Of a stretch of 25,691 nucleotides of DNA, positions 1-6,450 are shown one piece after another. The position numbers were made by a program, and so were the translations under genes. The notes under the pieces are model-generated. The model was not told the origin of the DNA. It searched no databases and saw nothing but the letters and a program-made list of their open reading frames with translations. Positions within the stretch are counted from its first letter, which is position 1. Every line of letters begins with the position of its first letter. This DNA comes from JAUYQR01 sp031415015 (GTDB lineage: Bacteria > Pseudomonadota > Alphaproteobacteria > Rhodobacterales > Rhodobacteraceae). Where the stretch lies: NCBI GenBank assembly GCA_031415015.1, contig JANOQT010000169.1:1-25691 (forward strand), written 5' to 3'.

Positions 1-111
1 GCCAAGCTCAACGGCGTCGATCCCCAAGCCTGGCTCGTCGACACCCTCGCCCGCATTCCAGACCACAAGATCAACCGGATCAATGACCTGCTGCCATGGA
101 ACCTGCGGTAA
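1..111 (+). CDS. IS66 family transposase (TnpC), C-terminal fragment
   Basis: The first 36 codons are open from the window edge and end with TAA at 109-111. The peptide contains KLNGVDPQAWLVDTLARI followed by INDLLPWNL. This is the conserved C-terminal tail of the DDE transposase (TnpC) of IS66-family elements, where a 'G-x-DP-x-AWL' stretch and a terminal 'LLPWN' are typical. The rest of the transposase and the accessory tnpA/tnpB genes would lie to the left, outside the window. A match to an IS66 right terminal repeat follows within 25 bases, as expected for the tnpC end of such an element. The family call rests on recalled motif similarity, not on a search. Confidence 0.85.
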   Translation, partial: AKLNGVDPQAWLVDTLARIPDHKINRINDLLPWNLR

Positions 112-476
112 TGGCAGTCAGACCGGACGGTTACAGCTATCGCGCCCTGCTGACGATAGATGAGGTGGCTGTGGCGGGAGGTTTCGCGTCAACCGCCGCG
201 CTTGCTTTGCTGGACATGAGCGCAGGCTTGTCTCCCGACACGATGGCACGGGACGCAGTTTCGGACACGAAAGATGCTGAAGCCGCGATCGCCTCCCGCC
301 GTGCAGCCCTCGCTGTGGCGCAAGCCACCGTAGCAGATATTCGGCAGACCGCGCTGATGATCACGTCGCACGCTGACCTTTCCGAGATGTTGAAAGTGCA
401 ACAAATCAACGGCAAAGCCTACTTGGGTTCAGTATCTGCGCCAACTGACGAGGCCTTGCTGATGTTGCCCGCCTGA
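111..476 (+). CDS. Hypothetical protein, probably a 3' gene fragment fused to the IS66 end
   Basis: An open frame of 121 codons starts at an ATG overlapping the IS66 transposase stop (TAATG) and ends with TGA at 474-476. If the IS66 right end is at 134, the first eight codons come from the insertion sequence and the rest (from about residue 9, YSYRALLTIDEVAVAGG) is the 3' part of an interrupted host gene. The host part is alanine-rich and mostly helical in character, with no signal peptide, membrane segment or motif that I recognise. It could instead be an IS-associated passenger gene if the element extends further right. I assign no function. Confidence 0.4.
   Translation: MAVRPDGYSYRALLTIDEVAVAGGFASTAALALLDMSAGLSPDTMARDAVSDTKDAEAAIASRRAALAVAQATVADIRQTALMITSHADLSEMLKVQQINGKAYLGSVSAPTDEALLMLPA
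114..134 (+). repeat. Probable right terminal inverted repeat of the IS66 element
   Basis: The stretch ending ACCGGACGGTTAC, with its last base at 134, resembles the outer end of IS66-family elements, whose tips read GTAA...TTAC and often contain CCGGACG. It sits just after the transposase stop codon, where the right end is expected. The next 8 bases (135-142, AGCTATCG) would be the target duplication, but the left copy is outside the window, so the boundary cannot be confirmed here. Confidence 0.55.
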
Positions 477-480
477 CGGC

Positions 481-936
481 CTAGGCAGCCTTGAACACCA
501 TCGCCGCGCCGTTCATGCAATACCGCTTGCCGGTCGGCTCCGGCCCGTCATCGAAGACATGCCCCAGATGCCCGCCACAGCGGCGGCAATGCACTTCGGT
601 ACGGCTGCCGAAAATGCCCGGATCGTCTTTGGTCCCGACTGCGTTTGGCAACGGCTGCCAGAACGAGGGCCAACCGGTGCCGCTGTCATACTTCGTCTCG
701 GAGGCAAAAACCGGCAGGTCGCAGCCTGCGCAGTGAAACACGCCCTTGCGCTTTTCAAGGTCCAGCGAGCTTGATCCTGCCCGCTCGGTGTCCTCTTCGC
801 GCAGGACGGCGTATTGCAGGTCGGTCAGCCGTGCGCGCCATTCCGCCTCGGTCAGCGTCACCTCGAAGGTTTCCGCCCGCGCCATCGGGGCCGCAAACGC
901 CGCTGCCACCGTGATCATGAAATGCCTGCGCTTCAT
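481..936 (-). CDS. msrB: Peptide-methionine (R)-S-oxide reductase MsrB, exported form
   Basis: The 151-residue product reduces the R epimer of methionine sulfoxide in proteins, using thioredoxin-type reductants. The MsrB fold is shown by the zinc-binding pairs C69-x2-C72 (CAGC) and C117-x2-C120 (CRRC), the core DSGTGWPSFW (84-93), GHLGHVFDDGP (122-132) and the catalytic cysteine C140 in RYCMNGAAM. The N-terminus is a signal peptide: KRRHFM, a hydrophobic alanine-rich stretch and an ARA|ET cleavage site near residue 21. The paired arginines followed by x-F resemble a Tat signal, so the enzyme probably works in the periplasm. It is transcribed divergently from cobS, with 189 bases between the two starts. 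Confidence 0.93.
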   Translation of the reverse strand: MKRRHFMITVAAAFAAPMARAETFEVTLTEAEWRARLTDLQYAVLREEDTERAGSSSLDLEKRKGVFHCAGCDLPVFASETKYDSGTGWPSFWQPLPNAVGTKDDPGIFGSRTEVHCRRCGGHLGHVFDDGPEPTGKRYCMNGAAMVFKAA

Positions 937-1125
937 TTTGTCCTCTTCGTCCGTTGCAGGTGCAGTCTACTCAGGTCCCTGCGCGCTGCCGCTAGGGTAT
1001 GTTGTGACCTCACGCAAATGCGATGCAGCGTGATCCGCCCCCTTCCCCTTGAACCCCCCGGCGTTATGTTCCAAACAACGCAAGGCTGCGCAACGGGCGC
1101 GGGGGCTGAAGGATTGGACGACGTC

Positions 1126-2100
1126 ATGCTGGATCAGGCCGTGAAACCGACCGAAGAAGTTTCGGTCCGCGATGTCTTCGGCATCGACACCGACATGCGC
1201 GTCAAAAGCTTTGCTGACCGGACCGACCGCGTGCCGGACATTGACCCGACCTACAAGTTTGATCCTGACACGACCTTGGCGATCCTTGCCGGGTTCCAGT
1301 ATAATCGTCGCGTGATGATCCAGGGCTACCACGGCACCGGCAAATCGACCCATATCGAACAGGTCGGCGCGCGGCTGAACTGGCCCACGGTGCGGGTGAA
1401 CCTTGACAGCCACATCAGCCGGATCGACCTGATCGGCAAAGACGCAATCAAGCTGCGCGATGGCAAGCAGGTAACGGAGTTTCACGAAGGCATCCTGCCC
1501 TGGGCCCTGCGCAACCCCGTCGCCATCGTGTTTGACGAATACGACGCGGGCCGCGCCGATGTGATGTTCGTGATCCAGCGCGTTCTGGAACATGACGGCA
1601 AGCTGACACTGCTGGACCAGAACGAGATCATCACGCCGAACCCCTATTTCCGTCTGTTCGCCACCTCGAACACCGTGGGTCTGGGCGATACGACCGGCCT
1701 GTACCACGGCACCCAGCAGATCAACCAGGCGCAGATGGACCGCTGGTCGCTTGTGGCCACGCTGAACTACCTGTCCCACGACGCCGAGGCCGCCATCGTT
1801 CTGGCGAAGTCGCCACATTACAACACCGACAAGGGCCGCAAGGTGATCGGTCAGATGGTCACCGTCGCCGACCTGACCCGCACCGCCTTCATGAACGGCG
1901 ATCTGTCGACGGTTATGAGCCCGCGCACCGTGCTGAACTGGGCGCAGAACGCCGAGATCTTCCGCAACGTCGGCTATGCATTCCGGCTGACCTTCCTCAA
2001 CAAGTGTGACGAGCTGGAGCGGTCAACGGTGGCGGAATTTTACCAGCGGTGTTTCGCGGAGGAGCTGCCGGAGAGTGCGGCGAGCATGGCGATGAAGTGA
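1126..2100 (+). CDS. cobS: Aerobic cobaltochelatase subunit CobS (AAA+ ATPase)
   Basis: The 324-residue product is the AAA+ motor of the CobN-CobS-CobT complex, which inserts Co2+ into hydrogenobyrinic acid a,c-diamide in oxygen-dependent B12 synthesis in the cytoplasm. Visible motifs are Walker A GYHGTGKST (67-75), Walker B VAIVFDEYD (132-140) and sensor-1 FATSN (178-182). The N-terminal VRDVFGIDTDM is typical of CobS. I chose the ATG at 1126 because it gives the family's usual length and N-terminus (MLDQAVKPTEEVSV) and has GAAGGA 12 bases upstream; the frame is open further upstream but that part has no family features. The stop overlaps the next gene (TGATG). cobT lies about 2.5 kb downstream on the same strand. 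Confidence 0.95.
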   Translation: MLDQAVKPTEEVSVRDVFGIDTDMRVKSFADRTDRVPDIDPTYKFDPDTTLAILAGFQYNRRVMIQGYHGTGKSTHIEQVGARLNWPTVRVNLDSHISRIDLIGKDAIKLRDGKQVTEFHEGILPWALRNPVAIVFDEYDAGRADVMFVIQRVLEHDGKLTLLDQNEIITPNPYFRLFATSNTVGLGDTTGLYHGTQQINQAQMDRWSLVATLNYLSHDAEAAIVLAKSPHYNTDKGRKVIGQMVTVADLTRTAFMNGDLSTVMSPRTVLNWAQNAEIFRNVGYAFRLTFLNKCDELERSTVAEFYQRCFAEELPESAASMAMK

Positions 2101-2429
2101 TGGACCATCGTGCATATGAAAGTATGCCCGATTGGTATCGAGAGTCGCTGGCTGCCAAGTATCAGTTTCTTGTCGATGAGATGGCGCGGCAAAAAGAGAA
2201 ACATCTTTGGAATAGTACCGGCGGAATCGACGTCCTGATTTTCGCCAGTATAGCTTACTTCGCTTTTGGAAGCTTTTGGGGCTTGTTACTTACTGCATTG
2301 GTGACTGCTTCAATGTGGCACGGTCGCGAGCAGCAAAAACGATTCTTGATCGCGCAACAGATTCTGGCAATCGAGGCAGAGTGGCCAGACATTCGAGATA
2401 ACGTGGCTCTTCCGGCTCCGAATATGTAG
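2100..2429 (+). CDS. Small hypothetical membrane protein coupled to cobS
   Basis: The 109-residue frame begins at an ATG that overlaps the cobS stop (TGATG), so translation is probably coupled to cobS. The N-terminal part is charged (YRESLAAKYQFLVDEMARQ). The centre (about residues 43-74, IDVLIFASIAYFAFGSFWGL and onward) is hydrophobic enough for one long or two short membrane helices, and a hydrophilic tail follows. Codon choice is visibly more AT-rich than in cobS or cobT, with many third-position A/T codons, which suggests a different origin. I recognise no family. The neat stop-start overlap and the amphipathic layout support a real gene, but its link to cobalamin synthesis is untested. 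Confidence 0.6.
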   Translation: MDHRAYESMPDWYRESLAAKYQFLVDEMARQKEKHLWNSTGGIDVLIFASIAYFAFGSFWGLLLTALVTASMWHGREQQKRFLIAQQILAIEAEWPDIRDNVALPAPNM

Positions 2430-2494
2430 ACGCTCCATGCCCCCTAATGCCCACGCCTGATCTCGTTCAATGCGGCCATCGTCAGCGCCAACCC

Positions 2495-2517
2495 GTAGGA
2501 TGGGCAATCTGCCCATC
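2495..2517 (+). repeat. REP-like palindrome upstream of the RAYT gene
   Basis: A GTAG tetranucleotide (2495-2498) precedes a perfect hairpin: GATGGGCA (2499-2506), loop ATC, TGCCCATC (2510-2517). GTAG at the foot of a short GC-rich hairpin is the hallmark of bacterial REP elements recognised by RAYT proteins. It has the same sequence as the two copies after the gene except for one missing T in the loop. It lies 45 bases before the RAYT start. Confidence 0.85.
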
Positions 2518-2562
2518 GCCGCCGTCAACCCTCCCTTAACCCCTCTGCGCCATGCTCACCGC

Positions 2563-3063
2563 ATGACAAACTATCGCCGTTTGCGCGTGCCCGGAGGCAC
2601 CTATTTCTTCACCGTCTATCTGGAAGACCGGGCAAGCACGGCGCTTGTCGACCAGATCGACCAGCTGCGCTTTGCCTATGCCAAGACGGTCGCGGAACTG
2701 CCCGTGACCTGTGAGGCCATAGTCGTGCTGCCCAACCATCTGCATGCGATCTGGACCCTGCCAGACGGTGATGCGGACTTTTCGGAGCGCTGGCGGCGGA
2801 TCAAGGCACGGTTTTCACATGGTATTCGACCAACACTTCCTCCCAACCAAAGCAAGGCGGAAAGGCGCGAGCGGGGGATCTGGCAAAGGCGGTTCTGGGA
2901 ACATGCCCTGCGCGATGAGGACAATCTCGGGTCTGCGATGGACTATTGCTGGCGCAACCCGGTGAAACACGGACTGGTGGCTGATCCGGCTGACTGGCCG
3001 TATTCATCCTTCAACCGAACCAAACGAAAAGATGGGCAGAATTGCCCATCCTACGTGCAGTAG
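2563..3063 (+). CDS. REP-associated tyrosine transposase (RAYT, Y1/HUH family)
   Basis: The 166-residue protein belongs to the IS200-like Y1 transposase superfamily, which cuts and joins single-stranded DNA at REP hairpins. It starts MTNYRRLRVPGGTYFFTVYL, the usual RAYT N-terminus. It carries the metal-binding HUH pair H59-x-H61 in VLPNHLHAIW, the IWQRRFWEHALRDEDNL segment (106-122) and the probable nucleophile Y128 in MDYCWRNPVKHGL, then WPYSSF. REP palindromes lie on both sides. The last ten codons (D157-Q166) are encoded by the downstream REP, and the TAG stop comes from the GTAG of the next one. The frame is also open upstream through the 5' REP to an ATG at 2470, but MTNYRR is the start that matches the family. 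Confidence 0.9.
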   Translation: MTNYRRLRVPGGTYFFTVYLEDRASTALVDQIDQLRFAYAKTVAELPVTCEAIVVLPNHLHAIWTLPDGDADFSERWRRIKARFSHGIRPTLPPNQSKAERRERGIWQRRFWEHALRDEDNLGSAMDYCWRNPVKHGLVADPADWPYSSFNRTKRKDGQNCPSYVQ

Positions 3064-3083
3064 GATGGGCAATTCTGCCCATC
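3031..3083. repeat. REPIN: two REP palindromes in inverted orientation
   Basis: Two REP copies face each other: 3031-3054 reads as the complement of GTAG plus hairpin, and 3060-3083 reads GTAG plus hairpin on the plus strand. They are separated by the five bases GTGCA. The 24-base arms are exact reverse complements, so the whole unit can fold into one long hairpin or two short ones (GATGGGCA...TGCCCATC each). The left copy forms the 3' end of the RAYT coding sequence. The unit sits between that gene and the convergent FMN reductase gene, where it could also act as a transcription barrier for both. Confidence 0.88.
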
Positions 3084-3096
3084 CCTGCTCGCCGTA

Positions 3097-3684
3097 TCAG
3101 CCGCGCGCGGCCATCGTTGCATTCGCCCACCAGACCAGATCGTCCAGCGACGCGGTGGCGGCGGGCAGCAGGTTCGCTTCGACATCCGCCATGTTGCCCG
3201 ATCCGCCCATGCCCGGGTGGACCTTGAAGAAGTCGCCCATGCCAAGATGCACGGCGTTGCGCGTCGGCACCATCTGCAATTCCACCGCGATCGTGCGCAG
3301 ATGTTCCATCGCACGCGTCCCGCCGACGGAACCATAGGCCATCGCGGTCATTGGTTTTCTGGCCCACTCGACATAGGCCTGATCCAGCGCGTTCTTCAAA
3401 GAACCGGTGACCGACCGGTTGTATTCGGCCACAACGAAGATGTAGCCGTCGAACTCGGCCAGTTTCTTTTGCCATTTGACGGCATTGGCGTCCTGTGAAG
3501 GCACCCATGCATTCGATGCCATCTCATTGAACAGCGGCAGGTCATAATCGCGCAAGTCGACCAGTTCGACCGTCATGTCAGTGCGTGCCTCGGCCTGTTT
3601 CAACATCCACTGGGCCGGAATGTCGGCAAAACGGGTGGCACGGGTCGATCCGATGATCAGGGCGATATGGGGTTTCTTGCTCAT
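3097..3684 (-). CDS. NADPH-dependent FMN reductase family flavoprotein
   Basis: The 195-residue product has the flavodoxin-like fold of the NADPH-dependent FMN reductase family (ArsH/azoreductase/chromate reductase relatives), cytoplasmic enzymes that pass electrons from NAD(P)H through FMN to quinones, dyes or flavin. The N-terminal beta strand and phosphate loop HIALIIGSTRATR holds GSTR (12-15). The family signature EYNRSVTGSLKNALD is at 87-101, and AYGSVGGTRAMEHLR at 116-130. I chose the ATG at 3684 because AAGGA lies eight bases upstream; an in-frame ATG three codons earlier overlaps that site. It is transcribed toward the REPIN and divergently from the racemase-like gene. The substrate cannot be inferred. 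Confidence 0.85.
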   Translation of the reverse strand: MSKKPHIALIIGSTRATRFADIPAQWMLKQAEARTDMTVELVDLRDYDLPLFNEMASNAWVPSQDANAVKWQKKLAEFDGYIFVVAEYNRSVTGSLKNALDQAYVEWARKPMTAMAYGSVGGTRAMEHLRTIAVELQMVPTRNAVHLGMGDFFKVHPGMGGSGNMADVEANLLPAATASLDDLVWWANATMAARG

Positions 3685-3880
3685 GGTGGTCATCCTTGGG
3701 TTGAAGGCAATTCTCTGAGGGAATGTGGCCGGCGGGGGCAAATTGCCAACTCCCTACACCCGCGCCGATCCTGTGCATTCCCGCACCGACCCTTGCTTGC
3801 GTCGCCGCCCGGTGGTTTATCTGGATGAGCGGATCACGCGACGTCCCCAGACATAGGCGTCCTTGCCGGAGAGCGAACTG

Positions 3881-4582
3881 ATGCACATTGGTCTTATCGG
3901 CGGGATCGGACCGGCAGCGACCGTCGCCTACTATCAGCGTCTTTGCAGTGCGATGGCGCTACGCGGCAGGCCGTTGGCGCTGACGATTGTTCAGGCCGAT
4001 ATTCATGAACTGATCCACAACTCTCTTGCCGACAAGCGGGCGGAACAGGCGGCGACCTATGCCCGGCTGATCGACCGTCTGAAGGCTGCCGGGGCCGAGT
4101 GCGCCGCGATCACCTCGCTTGGCGGGCATTTCTGCTTTGACGAAACGGCCGCCATCTCTTCGCTGCCGCTGGTGTCGGCCACGGCGCCGCTCGACGCTTT
4201 CTTCAGTGCTAAGGGGATCGGCACCGTCGGCCTTCTGGGCACCCGCGTTGTGATGCGCACCCAGCTTTTCGGCCAGCTGCGCCTGACCCGACCTGTCACG
4301 CCCGACGACCAGATCGACGCGCTTGGCCAGCTTTATCAGGATGTTGCAGTGCAGGGCCATTGCTCCGACACAGCGCGGCAGCGCTTTTTTGCCGCCGGCC
4401 GCCACATGATCGATGATCAGGGCGCCGAGGTCATTGTGCTGGCCGGAACCGACCTAAACCTTGCCTTTGATGGTCATGATCCCGGCTTTCCGGTGATTGA
4501 CGCGCTGGATGTCCATGTGGGCGTTCTGGTCGATCTGGCATCTGGCAGCCGGACGCCGGACACATTAGGATCGACGCCATGA
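3881..4582 (+). CDS. Aspartate/glutamate racemase family protein with altered active site
   Basis: The 233-residue product resembles the Asp/Glu/hydantoin racemase superfamily. It opens HIGLIGGIGPAATVAYYQRL (family: IGixGGmGP.aT..Y), then has a QADIHELIH segment and a VGLLGTRVVMRTQLF strand-helix pair typical of the second lobe. The two positions that normally hold the paired catalytic cysteines look changed. The first motif (CNTaH) reads S79-L-G-G-H83, and the second (GCTE) reads A188-G-T-D191. C85 lies two residues after H83 and might substitute. Standard two-cysteine racemisation is therefore doubtful. GGAG lies nine bases before the chosen ATG. The gene ends in an ATGA overlap with cobT, so the two are probably co-translated. 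Confidence 0.75.
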   Translation: MHIGLIGGIGPAATVAYYQRLCSAMALRGRPLALTIVQADIHELIHNSLADKRAEQAATYARLIDRLKAAGAECAAITSLGGHFCFDETAAISSLPLVSATAPLDAFFSAKGIGTVGLLGTRVVMRTQLFGQLRLTRPVTPDDQIDALGQLYQDVAVQGHCSDTARQRFFAAGRHMIDDQGAEVIVLAGTDLNLAFDGHDPGFPVIDALDVHVGVLVDLASGSRTPDTLGSTP

Positions 4583-6447
4583 ACAAACCCAGCGACAATC
4601 CCGCCGACCCGTTCAAGAAGGCTCTGGCCGAGGCCACCCGCACCATGGCGGCTGACCCGGACATGACCGTGACCTATTCGGTTGACCCGTCGGGCATGAA
4701 CAAGGAAGGCGTCCGCCTGCCGCAGGTGTCGCGCCGGATGACGCGCGACGAGGTGCTGCTGGCTCGCGGCACCGCCGACGCCTTTGCCCTGCGCCGCAAG
4801 TTCCACGATGAAGCGGTCTCCATCCGCTACGCTCCCACCGGGCAATTGGCGCGCGACATCTACGATGCGATGGAATCCGCACGCTGCGAAGCGGTGGGCG
4901 CGCGCGATATGCCGGGCACCGCGGGCAACATCGACGCCAAGATTGCCAATGAGGCTGACCGCAAGGGGTATGGTGAGATCACCAACTTTGCCGATGCGCC
5001 TCTGGCAGTCGCGGCGGGGTATCTGGTGCGGCATCTGGCAACGGGCCGCGACATGCCGAAATCGGCGGCCAATGTCATGGACCTGTGGCGCGGCTTCATC
5101 GAGGATCACGCGGCGGGCACCCTTGAAAACCTTGACCATGTGCTGGCTGATCAGGCCGCCTTCGCGCGCCTTGCCCGCAAGGTGATCTCTGACCTCGGCT
5201 ATGGCGACCAGCTTGGCGACGACCCCGACACGCCGGAAGACGACAGCGGGGATGAGGCGGAGGACGATCAGGACGCACCCGAGTCTGCCGGCGAGGACGA
5301 ACAGGACAGCGATGAGTCCGAGGCCGCGCCAGAACGGTCGCAGGAAGACCAGCAGGACCAAAGTCAGGCGCAGGTCTCGATGGAAGACTCTGCCGACATG
5401 GAACAGGGCGACGAGGCCGAGATGCCGGAAGGCGAGGCTCCGCTGGAGCCGCCCCCGCCCGCCGCACATTCTGATGCCGACCCGAACTATTCCGTCTACA
5501 CCACCGATTTCGATGAAGAAATCAAAGCGGAAGACCTTGCCGAACCAGCCGAATTGGAACGCCTGCGCGCCTATCTGGACCAGCAACTGGATCCGCTGAA
5601 AGGCGCGGTCAGCCGTTTGGCGAACAAGCTTCAGCGCCGCTTGCAGGCGCAGCAGAACCGGTCCTGGAAGTTTGATCTGGAGGAAGGCACGCTGGACGCT
5701 GGCCGTCTGGCCCGGGTGGTTGCGAATCCGACGACGCCCTTGTCCTTCAAGCAGGAAAAGGACACCGAGTTCCGCGACACCTGCGTGACGCTGCTGTTGG
5801 ACAACTCCGGCTCCATGCGCGGTCGCCCTATCTCCATCGCGGCAATCTGTGCGGATGTTTTGGCACGGACGCTGGAACGCTGTTCGGTCAAGGTCGAGAT
5901 TCTGGGCTTTACCACCCGCGCCTGGAAGGGGGGGCAGGCACGCGAGCGTTGGCTGGCGCAGGGGCGGCCCTTGGCGCCAGGGCGGCTGAACGACTTGCGC
6001 CACATCATTTACAAATCCGCCGACGCGCCGTGGCGGCGGGTGCGCCCGAACCTTGGGCTGATGATGAAAGAGGGCCTCTTGAAGGAAAACATCGACGGCG
6101 AGGCGTTGGAATGGGCGCACCGCCGCATGATGGCGCGGCCAGAGGCGCGCCGCATCCTGATGGTGATCAGCGATGGTGCGCCGGTCGACGACTCAACTCT
6201 GTCGGTCAACCCCGCGAATTATCTGGAAAAACACCTTCGTGACGTTATCGCCATGGTGGAACGCCGCCGCGCGGTGGAACTGATTGCGATCGGTATCGGC
6301 CATGACGTGACCCGCTACTACCAGCGCGCCGTGACCATCACCGATGTAGAGCAGTTGGCCGGGGCGATGACGGAACAGCTGGCCGGGCTGTTCGAGGTGG
6401 ATCCGAAGAAACGCGCCCGGGCGCTGGGGATGCGGCGAGCGGGGTAA
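4579..6447 (+). CDS. cobT: Aerobic cobaltochelatase subunit CobT
   Basis: The 622-residue product is the MIDAS-containing partner of CobS in the CobNST chelatase. It begins DPFKKALAEATRTMA, a typical CobT N-terminus, and has an all-helical N-terminal domain to about residue 210. A very acidic low-complexity linker of Asp, Glu, Gln and Ser follows (about 212-300), then a C-terminal von Willebrand A domain. The metal-ion-dependent adhesion site is D408-x-S-x-S in LLLDNSGSMRG, with further strand motifs VEILGFTTRAWKGG and ILMVISDGAPVDD. The C-terminus ends in a basic tail. Length is as expected. Its start overlaps the stop of the racemase-like gene (ATGA), and an Xaa-Pro aminopeptidase gene starts three bases after its stop. 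Confidence 0.95.
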   Translation: MNKPSDNPADPFKKALAEATRTMAADPDMTVTYSVDPSGMNKEGVRLPQVSRRMTRDEVLLARGTADAFALRRKFHDEAVSIRYAPTGQLARDIYDAMESARCEAVGARDMPGTAGNIDAKIANEADRKGYGEITNFADAPLAVAAGYLVRHLATGRDMPKSAANVMDLWRGFIEDHAAGTLENLDHVLADQAAFARLARKVISDLGYGDQLGDDPDTPEDDSGDEAEDDQDAPESAGEDEQDSDESEAAPERSQEDQQDQSQAQVSMEDSADMEQGDEAEMPEGEAPLEPPPPAAHSDADPNYSVYTTDFDEEIKAEDLAEPAELERLRAYLDQQLDPLKGAVSRLANKLQRRLQAQQNRSWKFDLEEGTLDAGRLARVVANPTTPLSFKQEKDTEFRDTCVTLLLDNSGSMRGRPISIAAICADVLARTLERCSVKVEILGFTTRAWKGGQARERWLAQGRPLAPGRLNDLRHIIYKSADAPWRRVRPNLGLMMKEGLLKENIDGEALEWAHRRMMARPEARRILMVISDGAPVDDSTLSVNPANYLEKHLRDVIAMVERRRAVELIAIGIGHDVTRYYQRAVTITDVEQLAGAMTEQLAGLFEVDPKKRARALGMRRAG

Positions 6448-6450
6448 AAA

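Noticed and set aside
937..1125. Cobalamin riboswitch upstream of cobS
   Set aside because: I looked for a B12-box-like element in the msrB-cobS gap and saw none; the gap looks like an ordinary divergent promoter region.
3011..3508. Minus-strand frame reading through the REPIN and the FMN reductase 3' part
   Set aside because: It is in another frame from the reductase, whose family motifs fix the correct reading.
4474..6120. Minus-strand open frame of about 550 codons opposite cobT
   Set aside because: Shadow of cobT, caused by high GC and the repetitive acidic linker.
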